Numbered from the stretch's first letter, positions 26,299 to 35,772 are shown. The stretch: DNA of 51,329 nucleotides from Ruminobacter sp. (GCA_017940385.1 JAGAYS010000040.1:1-51329); one strand, 5' to 3'. The notes: generated from the letters alone by a model not told the origin. Numbers and translations: made by a program.

Positions 26299-26309
26299 GA
26301 TTAACAGGT
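26286..26309 (-). terminator. coaD terminator overlapping the mutM 3' end
   Basis: ACCTGT (26286-26291) pairs with ACAGGT (26304-26309), with AAT/ATT extending the stem. On the minus strand it is followed by seven T. It overlaps the last codons of mutM, so that coding end serves two roles. Confidence 0.7.
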
Positions 26310-26338
26310 CTTAAACTTCGGATTTTGATATCATGGAG

Positions 26339-26809
26339 TTACTTCAGGTTTTTATCAAAATATGGAGCTATCCTTTCCGGAACATATGAGGATATATCAC
26401 CTCCGTGCTTGTGTATTTCCCTGACAAGAGTAGATGATACATATGAATATTTATGTTCTGTCGGAAGCATAATGACCTCCAGATTTGGCAGAAAATCCCT
26501 GTACATTGCCGTAAGGCTCAGTTCGTATTCAAAATCAATGGTGTTTCTGATTCCTCTTATCAGAAAATCTGCATGCAGTTCCTTAAGGAGATCTGTCAGC
26601 AGACCACTGAATCCCATTACTCTGACGTGCTGATTGTCGTTACATTTTTGAACCATTTCCACTCGCTGTTCGAGAGAGAACAGCGTGTGTTTTGAAGGGC
26701 TCGCACATACTGCAACAACTACGTCGTCAGCAATTTTGACGGCCCTTTGCAAAATGTCCATATGGCCGCGGGTGAACGGATCAAATGTTCCGGGAAATAC
26801 AGCTAACAT
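26339..26809 (-). CDS. coaD: Phosphopantetheine adenylyltransferase
   Basis: A 156-aa enzyme of coenzyme A synthesis, nucleotidyltransferase fold. GTFDPFTRGHMDI contains the family His pair region, with RGIRN and the C-terminal SYVSSTLVREI (ISS-type motif). It starts 8 nt after the family-9 glycosyltransferase gene, so the two form a unit. Confidence 0.97.
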   Translation of the reverse strand: MLAVFPGTFDPFTRGHMDILQRAVKIADDVVVAVCASPSKHTLFSLEQRVEMVQKCNDNQHVRVMGFSGLLTDLLKELHADFLIRGIRNTIDFEYELSLTAMYRDFLPNLEVIMLPTEHKYSYVSSTLVREIHKHGGDISSYVPERIAPYFDKNLK

Positions 26810-26817
26810 ATTGTTCT

Positions 26818-27870
26818 CTACAGATTGTAATCGTTTATAACATCATTTATGGCTTTCTTAACTTCCGCTGAAGTAATGTTCAGCATTGCGTGCTTGTTTT
26901 TGACTCTTGTTCTCCATTTCAGATTTGAAGAATCAGCGTGTTCCTTCATAATTTCATCTTCATAAATAGAAACAACGTATTTCATGAAATTTGTCGGACC
27001 GACACGTTTTGGATTGTGGTGGGCATAAATTCCGACCACGGGAACATTCAGGGCATTGGCCATGTGAACGGCTGCCGAATCCGGTGAGACCACCATACCC
27101 GCACAATCGATAACGCCCAGCATTTCCCTGAGTGATGTTTTCCCGGAAAGATTAATGATCTTGTCTTTAATGGTTCCGCAATTTTCAATGATTTCATCAA
27201 CAATGGCTTTTTCTTTTTTGCTCTTGCCACTGCAGATTGCTATTTTTAATCCTTTGGATGCGGCAAAACGGCATGCCTCAACATAACCTACGATAGTCCA
27301 ATTCTTGTAATCTTTTGAACTACATGGAGACAGTACCATGGTCGTCTTGTCTATGTGGTATTTCCTGGCAACGGCATAATCGCTGTCCGTGAGGTGAAAA
27401 TCCCAAACCGGTTTATCAACACTGCATCCGATTTTTTCCGCAAAAGCCATGAAACCGTCAAGCACGTGGGGTGATTCAGGAGACTTTACCTTTACATTGG
27501 TAAATATCTGCTGCATATCCATTGCTCTGTCTTTATCAAAACCAAGTTTGGTTTTGGTCTTTACCAAAAGCGAAAGGAAGCTGGCCTTTAAAGAACTCTG
27601 CATGTCGAGAAGACAGTCAAAAGGCATGTCCTTAAGGATTTTCTTTATCCTGATGTATTCCTTAAAGCCGCCTTTTTTGTTGTAGGCAATAAAATTGATG
27701 CCGGGAATACCCGTCATCATAGAGCTTTCCGCTTTGCCTATCAGCCATGTTATTTTAGTTTCGGGGAATTGCTTCTGAATCAACTGAACAGCCGCCAGGG
27801 CATTAATACAGTCGCCAATTGATGACAATCTCAGACAGCATATATTTTTGGGGGCAGATATTTGGGCCAT
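26818..27870 (-). CDS. Family-9 glycosyltransferase, probable LPS heptosyltransferase
   Basis: A 350-aa GT-B enzyme of the ADP-heptose:LPS heptosyltransferase family (GT9). It shows CCLRLSSIGDCINALAAV near the start, a central LSPCSSKDYKNW, and the nucleotide-sugar motif MVVSPDSAAVHMANALNVPVVGIYAHHNPKRVGP. The Asp-Ser-x-x-x-His arrangement is typical of WaaC/WaaF. It is divergent from kdkA, in an LPS-core neighbourhood with waaA and waaF nearby. WaaC or a distal heptosyltransferase are both possible; the sequence alone does not decide. Confidence 0.85.
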   Translation of the reverse strand: MAQISAPKNICCLRLSSIGDCINALAAVQLIQKQFPETKITWLIGKAESSMMTGIPGINFIAYNKKGGFKEYIRIKKILKDMPFDCLLDMQSSLKASFLSLLVKTKTKLGFDKDRAMDMQQIFTNVKVKSPESPHVLDGFMAFAEKIGCSVDKPVWDFHLTDSDYAVARKYHIDKTTMVLSPCSSKDYKNWTIVGYVEACRFAASKGLKIAICSGKSKKEKAIVDEIIENCGTIKDKIINLSGKTSLREMLGVIDCAGMVVSPDSAAVHMANALNVPVVGIYAHHNPKRVGPTNFMKYVVSIYEDEIMKEHADSSNLKWRTRVKNKHAMLNITSAEVKKAINDVINDYNL

Positions 27871-28084
27871 AACTTCTCAATCCAATAAATCACACTAACA
27901 GAATTATAAAACACATTTAGTTTAAAATAACGAACAAGTAGGGCTTAAGTTGAATAATTTTGTAGTGACTCATTGATTTGTGATATTTGCGCATGATGTG
28001 CCCGATAATTGCTGATAATTAATTCAATTTAAGAAATTTTTGTTATTGTTCGCAAACAAAACATATATAAATGCAGGTTACTTT

Positions 28085-28112
28085 TTGCGGTTATTAATCT
28101 GATTGTTATAAT
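28085..28112 (+). promoter_or_regulatory. kdkA promoter
   Basis: TTGCGG (28085-28090), a 16-bp spacer and a perfect TATAAT (28107-28112). Start near 28119, about 46 nt before the ATG. The rest of the 294-bp gap shows no further clear motif. Confidence 0.55.
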
Positions 28113-28164
28113 TTTACATAGGAAGAATGTGTTTGGTAAGTATCAGAAAGTGCAAGGGTGAAGT

Positions 28165-28926
28165 ATGGTTTCAATGAAAGAGAAATTTATTGTTAAGAAA
28201 AAAGGCATTTCCATAGTCGTTAATCCAGAGTTCATTCCTGAAACTACAGAAGTTGACCAAATTATCAAGTATTTTGACGTCCATGAATACAAGGTTAATG
28301 CAAAAGTTCTGGATGTTCACTATGGCCGTGGTAAAACATATCTCGTACAGGATCCGTATAACAGAAGAGTAATTATCAGACATTATTGGCGCGGTGGACT
28401 TATAGGTAAGGTTTTGGGTGATAAATTCTTATCTTTCTTCGGCAGTTCGCATCGAGCGTTCAGGGAATATGATCTTCTTCAGACAATGAAGAAGATGGGG
28501 CTTCCTGTACCTAAGCCTATAGCAGCCAAAGAGGAAAAAAGTCTTTTCTTTATCAGAAATGATATTGTTATGCTGGAAATACCTGGTACAAAGAATTTGG
28601 GTGAAATTCTGTCAGTTCGTCGTCTTACTGATGAGGAAATAGCAAAGATTGGCGATGCCGTCGGTAAACTGTTCAAGGCCGGTATCTACCACAGTGATCT
28701 GAATATCAAGAATATTCTGTTTGACGGTGCCGATAATGTCTGGATTGTTGATTTTGACAAGTGCATCCAGAGAACCATTGGCAAGAAGCAGTATCATGAG
28801 ATGGTTAACAGACTCAAGAGATCATTTGATAAGTTTAAAGAGGAGCGTAATAACTTCTTTTGGACTGAATATGACTTCTCCAAACTTCTTCCGGCAATTA
28901 AGAGTTCATATGAAAAGAATTATTAA
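28165..28926 (+). CDS. kdkA: 3-deoxy-D-manno-octulosonic acid (Kdo) kinase
   Basis: A 253-aa kinase-fold enzyme that phosphorylates the inner Kdo of LPS. The catalytic loop reads GIYHSDLNIKNILFD and the metal-binding Asp is in VWIVDFDKC; an N-terminal RGKTYLVQDPY and RHYWRGGLIGKVLGDKF match KdkA. This enzyme is typical of bacteria with a single Kdo (Haemophilus, Vibrio). Shine-Dalgarno AGGGTG is close to the ATG. It is monocistronic and divergent from the GT9 gene. waaA, the Kdo transferase, is the next gene on the opposite strand. Confidence 0.9.
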   Translation: MVSMKEKFIVKKKGISIVVNPEFIPETTEVDQIIKYFDVHEYKVNAKVLDVHYGRGKTYLVQDPYNRRVIIRHYWRGGLIGKVLGDKFLSFFGSSHRAFREYDLLQTMKKMGLPVPKPIAAKEEKSLFFIRNDIVMLEIPGTKNLGEILSVRRLTDEEIAKIGDAVGKLFKAGIYHSDLNIKNILFDGADNVWIVDFDKCIQRTIGKKQYHEMVNRLKRSFDKFKEERNNFFWTEYDFSKLLPAIKSSYEKNY

Positions 28927-28955
28927 TTAAGCTGTTGACGGTATATGATTCATAA

Positions 28956-28990
28956 AAAACGGAAAAGGTTGTCTTTTCCGTTTTGTTTTT
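28956..28990. terminator. Bidirectional terminator kdkA / waaA
   Basis: A perfect stem AAAACGGAAAAG (28956-28967) / CTTTTCCGTTTT (28973-28984), with T-runs on both strands. Confidence 0.9.
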
Positions 28991-29032
28991 TAACGTTTTT
29001 TCCGATGGACAAAATCTGACATGACATCCATG

Positions 29033-30283
29033 TCATTTAATTTTTTCTGACAGCAGGTTGAGTGTCTTTTCAATTGCCCCTTTATTGGAATTGAGTACCG
29101 ATACGGCATTTCTGCTGAGTTCCGTAAGTTTATTGTTGTCATTAAGCAGCGATATTATAACGTTTGGAAGATTTTCCGTGGTTGCGACAACGCATGCATT
29201 ACTGGCAACCAGATCGTTGAAAATCTTCTTGAAATTACGAATGTACGGTCCACTGATCACAGGTGTATTAACTGCAATGCCTTCAAGAGGATTGTGCCCA
29301 CCTATGTCCGTCAGACTTCCCGCCATCAGAACCAGAGTTGAGGCACTTAAGTATATGGGCATTTCTCCCATGGTATTACCTATAATGACGTCCACATCTG
29401 AGGATATTTCCGCATCGGTTTTTCTTGCTGTTTTAAAGCCTAATTCTTCCGAGATTTTATAGGCATTCTCGAAACGTTCCGGGTGTCGTGGTATCAGAAG
29501 CAGCAGAAGTTCGGGAATGTTTTCACGTACCTTTCGGAAAATATTCAGGGCAATTTCATCTTCACCTTCATGTGTGCTGGCCACGCACAGTATTTTTCTT
29601 GGGGCAAAACGCCGGCTGAATTGTCTTCCCTGTGTAATTTTTTCCTGATCAACGTTAATGTCAAATTTTAGAGATCCTGAAATATGCAGTTTGTCGGAAC
29701 TGATTCCAAGTTTTTCAAAGTTATTTCGGTCATCTACAGTCTGACATATGAGCATTGTCAGGCGGTTCCCTATATACTTGTTGAAAGACTTTCCCAATAA
29801 GGCGTACCTGGATGCACTTCTATCCGAAAGTCTGGCATTCATAAGAATAACCGGTACGTCATTTTTCTTTAGCCGGGCAAGAAGATTTGGCCACAGTTCC
29901 GTTTCCATTATTATCAGGGCTGATGGTTTTAGCCTGTTAATAAATCTGTTTACTGCCATGGATGAGTCAAGAGGGGCATAAAGGTGCTCCACATATGATA
30001 TGTTACGGTACAGTGCCGCACCGGTTGCCGTTGATGTAGTTACTACAATTTTTTTGTCAGGGTAGAGTTCATGAAATTTTTTAATTAAGGGGAGGGCTCC
30101 CATGGTTTCTCCTACACTTACCGTGTGAAACCAAACCGGACACCCATAATCCTTTGCCGGTATGTCTCCAAGGAGTTCCTTGATTCTGTCTCCGTATGCG
30201 GAGCCTTTGGAAGACAGCTTTATTTTGAGATATATTACCGGTGCAAGTATAAGAGTGGCTGCTTTATAAAGTAATTCCAGCAT
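29033..30283 (-). CDS. waaA: Kdo transferase (WaaA/KdtA)
   Basis: A 416-aa GT-B enzyme adding Kdo to lipid IVA at the inner membrane. The start MLELLYKAATLILAPVIYLK is an N-terminal membrane helix matching enteric WaaA. HTVSVGETMGALPLI contains the catalytic Glu, with ETELWPNL, NARLSDRS, STHEGEDE, RHPERF and GGHNPLEG. The ATG at 30283 overlaps the waaF stop (TAATG) with GGAAG 10 nt upstream; the earlier ATG at 30301 would give a longer product but is less likely. With kdkA nearby it may be monofunctional, adding one Kdo. Confidence 0.96.
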   Translation of the reverse strand: MLELLYKAATLILAPVIYLKIKLSSKGSAYGDRIKELLGDIPAKDYGCPVWFHTVSVGETMGALPLIKKFHELYPDKKIVVTTSTATGAALYRNISYVEHLYAPLDSSMAVNRFINRLKPSALIIMETELWPNLLARLKKNDVPVILMNARLSDRSASRYALLGKSFNKYIGNRLTMLICQTVDDRNNFEKLGISSDKLHISGSLKFDINVDQEKITQGRQFSRRFAPRKILCVASTHEGEDEIALNIFRKVRENIPELLLLLIPRHPERFENAYKISEELGFKTARKTDAEISSDVDVIIGNTMGEMPIYLSASTLVLMAGSLTDIGGHNPLEGIAVNTPVISGPYIRNFKKIFNDLVASNACVVATTENLPNVIISLLNDNNKLTELSRNAVSVLNSNKGAIEKTLNLLSEKIK

Positions 30284-31326
30284 TATTTTATGTCTTCCCA
30301 TTTATTACAGATTTTTTCCCAAACCATTTCTGAACGCAGGTTCTTAAGGCATGCGGTCGTTCCGTAACGGCACTGTTTTTTAAAGCACGGATGGCATGGT
30401 TCATCAGATTCGATAAGCAGTGCGTTTGAAGTGGTCGGCGGTGTGTAAAGGGTGCTTGTCGAGCCAAAAATTGCTATTACCCGTACGCCGACTGCCGCAC
30501 TTACGTGCATAAGTCCGGAGTCATTGCAGATTACAAACTGACATAATGCCAGAAGATCTATTGCCTCTTCAATGGTTGTGAGTCCGGCAAGAATATGAAC
30601 CCTGTCATGGAGATTATCAGGTATGTTCTCTTTCAGCTCTTCAGCAGTTTTAACGTCTTTGTTTGAGCCGAATATCCAAACTTCTCTGCGACTGTCGGAA
30701 CTTAGGTATTTCTCTGCTATTGAGGCGTAATATTCCGGTGGCCATTTTTTGGTGGGGCCGAATTCCGCTCCAGGGCAGATGCCAAGAACGGGAGAATTTA
30801 TGTTAATGGAAAATTTTGAATATGCCGTTTCTGCGTCAGGTTTTACTGTTTTAAGTTTCGGAGTAGGTATTTCCTTAAGATCCTTTTCGTTTTTAACCTC
30901 ATCATTGGTATGTGCAAGAGACGTGTAACGTGAAATAAGCTTTGGAAAATCCTTTTTATTCTTTCGGTAATCAGAGAGGATGAAATATCTGGATTCGCCA
31001 ATCCATCCCCTGCGGTAAGGAATCCGGGCAAAAAAGGGGATAAGGGCACTCTTAAATGAATTCGGAAGTATGTACGCCATGTCATAATGCTTAGTTCCCA
31101 GTTCTTTTCCGAGGCGGTATCTTTCTCTGAGATTGAAAACTCCGTGTCCCAACGGCATTAGGACGGCATTTGTAACTTCAGGCATTCTGCGCAGTACGTC
31201 AAGGCACCATTTAGGAGCCATTACGTCTATTTCGGCCTCAGGATGAATCTTTTTTAGTTCCATGTAAAGACATTGGGACATGACCAGATCTCCAATCCAC
31301 GATGGAGCAATTACCAGAATGCGCAT
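30283..31326 (-). CDS. waaF: ADP-heptose:LPS heptosyltransferase II
   Basis: A 347-aa GT9 enzyme adding the second heptose to the LPS inner core. MRILVIAPSWIGDLVMSQ, LPNSFKSALIPFFARIPYRRGW, CPGAEFGPTKKWP and CNDSGLMHVSAAVGV are WaaF hallmarks, as is the late PCHPCFKKQCRYG Cys segment. It is coupled to waaA. A minus-strand TATAAT at 31360-31365 is placed for transcription starting about 27 nt before the ATG. Confidence 0.95.
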   Translation of the reverse strand: MRILVIAPSWIGDLVMSQCLYMELKKIHPEAEIDVMAPKWCLDVLRRMPEVTNAVLMPLGHGVFNLRERYRLGKELGTKHYDMAYILPNSFKSALIPFFARIPYRRGWIGESRYFILSDYRKNKKDFPKLISRYTSLAHTNDEVKNEKDLKEIPTPKLKTVKPDAETAYSKFSININSPVLGICPGAEFGPTKKWPPEYYASIAEKYLSSDSRREVWIFGSNKDVKTAEELKENIPDNLHDRVHILAGLTTIEEAIDLLALCQFVICNDSGLMHVSAAVGVRVIAIFGSTSTLYTPPTTSNALLIESDEPCHPCFKKQCRYGTTACLKNLRSEMVWEKICNKWEDIK

Positions 31327-31359
31327 AAAAAGTCCTTATTAATTTAAGATACATCTGTT

Positions 31360-31365
31360 ATTATA
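31360..31365 (-). promoter_or_regulatory. waaF -10 element
   Basis: A perfect minus-strand TATAAT about 35 nt from the waaF ATG. No convincing -35 at the right distance. Confidence 0.4.
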
Positions 31366-31405
31366 AGTCAAGTCAATCTCAAACTGACGCTGTTTTGTTT
31401 ATAAG

Positions 31406-32047
31406 ATGGTAATTATTAAAGAAGATTTCAAAAAATATACCGTTACATATTCGGTTATTGCTCTCTGCTTCACTGTCTTTCTGTTGCAGCAGTTTATGCA
31501 CGGAAAGATAGAGTATCTGCTGTTTTTAATTCCTGAAAGGATTGTGGATAATGTTGAAATATGGAGGGTTTTTACACCGGCGTTTCTTCACTTCGGTTTT
31601 TTTCACATTCTTTTTAACGTCCTCATTTTTTCTTTTTTTGGAAAGTTGATTGAAACCGGCTTCGGTTGGGTGAAGCTGTTACTGATGTTTTTTATTTTTT
31701 CAGGCATCAGTAATCTTTTTCAGTATCTTATAAGTCAGAGTTACACATTTGGCGGTCTATCCGGAGTTGTATCCGGAGTGGTGGGATATTGCGTGATTAT
31801 CGCCCTGTCTCCGTCTGCTGCCGGCAGATATAAAATGGCTGTGGGGCTGTGTCTGATTAACATAGTATTCAACATTATAGAATACTTTTCCGACAGTCAT
31901 GTGGCCTTCGGAGCGCATGCTGCCGGTCTTGTGGCCGGATTGGTCTGGGGAATAATTGATTATCGTAAGATGGCTGCCGGAACGGGCAGAAGAGAAACCA
32001 TTGGTGATATTTTCGGCAGACTGGTCGACATCCTGAAGAACAGGTAA
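31406..32047 (+). CDS. Rhomboid-family intramembrane serine protease
   Basis: A 213-aa six-helix membrane protease. Catalytic Ser lies in FGGLSGVVSGVVGY and the His in FGAHAAGLVAGLV. The loop-1 motif WRVFTPAFLHFGFFHILFN closely matches E. coli GlpG. It lacks the GlpG N-terminal cytoplasmic domain, so the start is short. There is no Shine-Dalgarno before the ATG; TTTATAAG is directly upstream. It is divergent from waaF and converges with plsB. The substrate is unknown. Confidence 0.88.
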   Translation: MVIIKEDFKKYTVTYSVIALCFTVFLLQQFMHGKIEYLLFLIPERIVDNVEIWRVFTPAFLHFGFFHILFNVLIFSFFGKLIETGFGWVKLLLMFFIFSGISNLFQYLISQSYTFGGLSGVVSGVVGYCVIIALSPSAAGRYKMAVGLCLINIVFNIIEYFSDSHVAFGAHAAGLVAGLVWGIIDYRKMAAGTGRRETIGDIFGRLVDILKNR

Positions 32048-32102
32048 ACGGTACGTTTCCGTTAAATCGAACGAAGCGTTTTCCCGTCTGCAGTTATGTT
32101 GT

Positions 32103-34556
32103 TTACTTTACGGTATGTCTCAGATTATTTGGTAACAGCGGTCCTACGGCATTTACGAGTTTTTGCAGTTTTGCGGGATTTTTCTTAATGGTTCCCGGAA
32201 TCTTTTTCTTAGGCTGTTCTTCAGACTTTTCTTCCGTTATGAATATATACTGATGCCTTATAAGTGTTTCGCTCATAACCCTAAAGGTTATTGGATCAGA
32301 GAATTCAGGAGAGTTATCCGTAATTTGTTCCGGAAGTTCCTTACTTTTCTTAACGCATTTATCGATAAAATCCTTTATGGTAATTGTGTTATCCTTTTCT
32401 GAACTCAGAATTCTTACCGCAAGAAGATATCTGATTAGATTTAGGTATATGCAGCTGCTCAGAATACGCATGAGATCACCGTATTTTTCATGTATGTAAT
32501 ACATGTCATCTTCAGTTTTCATGTACTCTGCAAGTTTGAAGGACTTAAGATAGTCGGATACGGTCTGATCCAGTATTGCTTCGGAAATAGGAGAGAACAG
32601 CTCGTGCCTGAGGAAATAAAAAACATTTCTGGTGTGAACAATAATGTCTTTATAACTGATCTTCTTATGTACCATGACAATGGTGGTAATGAGTGCAGGC
32701 AATACAAAAAAATGCTGGATGTTATTGCGGAAATAAGTCAGATAAATAATCTGTTTTGGTGACGGTTTTGCGTATTTTTCGCCATTAATTTTTTCGATAT
32801 GGAAAGGATGAAGTTCCATGGCCTGACGGAGCAGTATCTGACTCGGAGTTTCGGGGATAATGTCCTGATTGATGGCAGGACTGCTTTTAAGTACCTGGAT
32901 ATAGAACTTAACCACTTCATGCAGCTTTGCAATACTTAAGGTATGTTTGTTCGCAGACAGAATGGCCAGAGCGCTCAGATTAAGTCCGTTGATGGCTGCG
33001 GAAGCATTAAGATTAATGATAATCTGATCTGACAGCTGGTTAACTGTATCGAACAGCCACGAAGGCTTGGCGTTAGGGGACAGCCCTCTAATATCATCCT
33101 GCCAGGTCGGAATATTCTGTTCAAGGTAATTTTTAATGGTTATAGGCTCACCGAAACTGATGTATCCGCGACCATAATATTTAAACCTCTTATATATGTT
33201 AAACAACTGCCAGAAACTTTCCTTTTCCTTCTGTTTGGTTCCTGTAAGTTCATCCATATATGAGTTGACTTCGAGTACTTTTTCGTATCCCAGATATATC
33301 GGAACAAAGGTTATGGGCTTGTTTGGTGTCTGCAGCTGGTTGAGTACCGCCATGGACACGAGTCCGGTACGCGGAGGCAGGGTTCTGCCGGTTCTGGATC
33401 TTCCTCCTTCAATGAAGAATTCGATACTGTATCCCTTGGTACACAGAGTATGGATATATTCCCTAAATACGGCAGTATACAGCGTATCTCCCTTGAATTT
33501 ACGGCGCATGAAGAATGCTCCGCAGGCACGCAGATATCTGTTGATAGGGAAGAAGTTTAAATTATTGCCGGCTACTACATGAGGAACGACAAGACATTCG
33601 TTAAAAAGTGCATAGAACAGAAGCAGGTAGTCCATATGACTGCGATGGCATGGAACGTAGATGATTTCATGCTCCTTGCGAATGAGTTCGTGAACCTTGG
33701 CCGCTCCTTTTATGGTGATACCCTGATACAGTTTGTTCCACACAAGATGAAGCAGAACAGAAGTAAATCGGAGTGACGAATAGGAAATGTCCGCAAGTAT
33801 TTCATCAAGCATACTGTATGCATCTGATTCTATTTCAGAGTAATTTTTGCCTGTCTCCCTGCTTATCTGTTTAATGGCTTCTTTTATGTTGTCGCTTTGC
33901 AGCAGTTCCTGTATCAGATATTGTCTGTTAGGAAGCCTTGGTCCAATGAATTCCAGATGTCTGTTTTCAAAATCGGCTCTTGTCAGACTTGCCAGCTGAT
34001 GAACAATTTTGTCTTCCGGATACTCTGTTATCAGTTTGTTTAGACTGATCGGCTCAGACAGGACTGTCAGATTATCCAGACCCAGAAAAACTACCCGAAG
34101 AAACTTTCTGAACATGCTTCGAGGACGGTTAATCGGATCTTTGTACGCTTCACCCACATGTCCTGGATTTCTTCCCCAAAAGATACTGACCGGAATAATC
34201 TGTAAGTCTTCGCCGGTTTTCTTTGAATAGTTAATCCATTCACGGAAGTTTTTTTCAAAGTTGTAGTCTTTGGCTTTTCCGGAAAATAAAAGGTTTACCT
34301 TTTTCATGTAGGCGGTACGGGGTATTTTACGATTGCCGTATTCAATGACGGAAAAAGGATTTGGAAGCCTTTGTGCACGGGTAAGTTTTTCCAGAGTTAA
34401 CATGTCACTTATGGAATTGGACTGCATTATGTAGCAGACTCTTTTATTGTCATCAAGATTGAGACTGTCCTTCAGATTTTCCTTTTTGTAGTGACATGCC
34501 CCCAGAAACTTAACGGGAATGTAAAAAATGGCTCTGAGTATGTCTTCTTTAAGCAT
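32103..34556 (-). CDS. plsB: Glycerol-3-phosphate acyltransferase
   Basis: An 817-aa inner-membrane enzyme that starts phospholipid synthesis by acylating sn-1 of glycerol-3-phosphate. It shows acyltransferase block I VPCHRSHMDYLLL (HxxxxD), block III FFIEGGRSRTGRTLPPRTG and block IV region FVPIYLGYEKV. Length matches E. coli PlsB (807). GGAGG lies before the ATG. A minus-strand TATAAT at 34601-34606 may be its -10. It is a single gene. Confidence 0.97.
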   Translation of the reverse strand: MLKEDILRAIFYIPVKFLGACHYKKENLKDSLNLDDNKRVCYIMQSNSISDMLTLEKLTRAQRLPNPFSVIEYGNRKIPRTAYMKKVNLLFSGKAKDYNFEKNFREWINYSKKTGEDLQIIPVSIFWGRNPGHVGEAYKDPINRPRSMFRKFLRVVFLGLDNLTVLSEPISLNKLITEYPEDKIVHQLASLTRADFENRHLEFIGPRLPNRQYLIQELLQSDNIKEAIKQISRETGKNYSEIESDAYSMLDEILADISYSSLRFTSVLLHLVWNKLYQGITIKGAAKVHELIRKEHEIIYVPCHRSHMDYLLLFYALFNECLVVPHVVAGNNLNFFPINRYLRACGAFFMRRKFKGDTLYTAVFREYIHTLCTKGYSIEFFIEGGRSRTGRTLPPRTGLVSMAVLNQLQTPNKPITFVPIYLGYEKVLEVNSYMDELTGTKQKEKESFWQLFNIYKRFKYYGRGYISFGEPITIKNYLEQNIPTWQDDIRGLSPNAKPSWLFDTVNQLSDQIIINLNASAAINGLNLSALAILSANKHTLSIAKLHEVVKFYIQVLKSSPAINQDIIPETPSQILLRQAMELHPFHIEKINGEKYAKPSPKQIIYLTYFRNNIQHFFVLPALITTIVMVHKKISYKDIIVHTRNVFYFLRHELFSPISEAILDQTVSDYLKSFKLAEYMKTEDDMYYIHEKYGDLMRILSSCIYLNLIRYLLAVRILSSEKDNTITIKDFIDKCVKKSKELPEQITDNSPEFSDPITFRVMSETLIRHQYIFITEEKSEEQPKKKIPGTIKKNPAKLQKLVNAVGPLLPNNLRHTVK

Positions 34557-34864
34557 AGCCGTCCCCCTCCCGTTTTAAGTAAATAAGGCTCATACTTTTT
34601 ATTATACTTACGATCCCCGTATTTTAATGTGATTAAACAGAAAAAAGTTATCATGATGAGTCCATGTAAAAAAACAATTAGATTTTTACCGTAACGTACT
34701 CCGTAAATCAGCAAATGACTGACGATGAGTTTCGGCCTGAAGTGTATTCCGTAATTCCTAATCAGGTCTTTATTTGGCATAATCAGGTAAAAGTATTATG
34801 ATTTATCTAGACTGTTATTCTGTACGAAGACGGTAAGATTCCGGACGGCATGGGAAACGCATAT
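34557..34864. other. Intergenic region between plsB and fieF
   Basis: About 308 bp. It holds the plsB Shine-Dalgarno (GGAGGGGG on the minus strand), a minus-strand TATAAT (34601-34606) as a possible plsB -10, and the Shine-Dalgarno of fieF (GGGAA at 34852-34856). A minus-strand reading frame covers much of it but overlaps plsB by 84 nt and is not supported. No operator or repeat stands out. Confidence 0.5.
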
Positions 34865-35770
34865 ATGGTATCTGATGAACAGAAATATTCACATTTGGTG
34901 GTTATGGCGTCACTTAGTTCAATTGTCATGGCACTGATTCTTGTGTTGGCCAAGATGTTTGTATGGTTTTTTTCCAATTCCATAACCATTCTGGCATCAA
35001 TGACCGATTCCATGATGGATCTGGTTACGTCACTTATTAACTATCTTGCCGTGAGGTGGGCCATAAAGCCTCCCGATGAGGATCATAATTACGGTCATGC
35101 CAAGATGGAGGCTCTTGCAGGTCTTGCACAGTGTGCGTTTATATCCGCTTCAGCGGTTTTCCTGCTTGTGAGCTCGGTAAACAGATACCTGAATCCTGTT
35201 CCTCTTGTGAATATTGATCTGGGCATTTATGTTACCTATCTTGCTCTTATTCTTACGATGATTGTGGTGGCTTTCCAGACTTACGTCGTAAGAAAAACCA
35301 ACAGCCAGATTATTGCGGCAGACAGGCTTCACTGTCAGAGTGACATTTATTCAAATGTGGCTATTATCGTATCCCTGTTCATATCATCAACCGGATATGA
35401 AATAGCTGATGTTGTTTTTGCATTAATGATTACCGTATACATTGCATGGGGAGTTTACGGTATAGGGGTCAGATCTCTGGATGTTCTTCTGGATAAAAAG
35501 ATTTCCAATTACATTATAGATGACATAACGTCGATAATGATGGCTACTCCGGGGGTGATTGGTCTGCATGAGATGAGGACGCGTAGAGTCGGCAATTACA
35601 TATATGTGCAGGTTCATATGTGCATAGACAGAAATATTTCTCTCGAAGATGCCCATGCTATTGCTTCAAAAGCACAAAAAGCGGTATTATGCAAGTATTC
35701 ACAGGCCGACATATTGATACATATGGATCCTGTCAATAATCCTGAAAAAGTGAATAGCATAAGGTTGTAG
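34865..35770 (+). CDS. fieF: Cation diffusion facilitator, FieF-like
   Basis: A 301-aa inner membrane exporter of divalent metals (zinc, iron). Six membrane helices span about 15-200. Metal-site residues are seen in SMTDSMMD and in DRLHCQSDIYSN (site A pairs). The pattern PPDEDHNYGHAKMEAL and a cytoplasmic C-terminal domain (MRTRRVGNYIYVQVH, ADILIHMDP) complete it. The ATG at 34865 has GGGAA 8 nt upstream and aligns with the E. coli start; the ATG at 34850 adds five residues. It is followed 2 nt later by cysE, in an unusual operon. Confidence 0.9.
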   Translation: MVSDEQKYSHLVVMASLSSIVMALILVLAKMFVWFFSNSITILASMTDSMMDLVTSLINYLAVRWAIKPPDEDHNYGHAKMEALAGLAQCAFISASAVFLLVSSVNRYLNPVPLVNIDLGIYVTYLALILTMIVVAFQTYVVRKTNSQIIAADRLHCQSDIYSNVAIIVSLFISSTGYEIADVVFALMITVYIAWGVYGIGVRSLDVLLDKKISNYIIDDITSIMMATPGVIGLHEMRTRRVGNYIYVQVHMCIDRNISLEDAHAIASKAQKAVLCKYSQADILIHMDPVNNPEKVNSIRL

Positions 35771-35772
35771 TA

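Noticed and set aside
34472-34780. A 102-codon minus-strand reading frame upstream of plsB
   Set aside because: It overlaps the start of plsB by 84 nt in another frame, has no ribosome binding site and has a composition unlike a protein.
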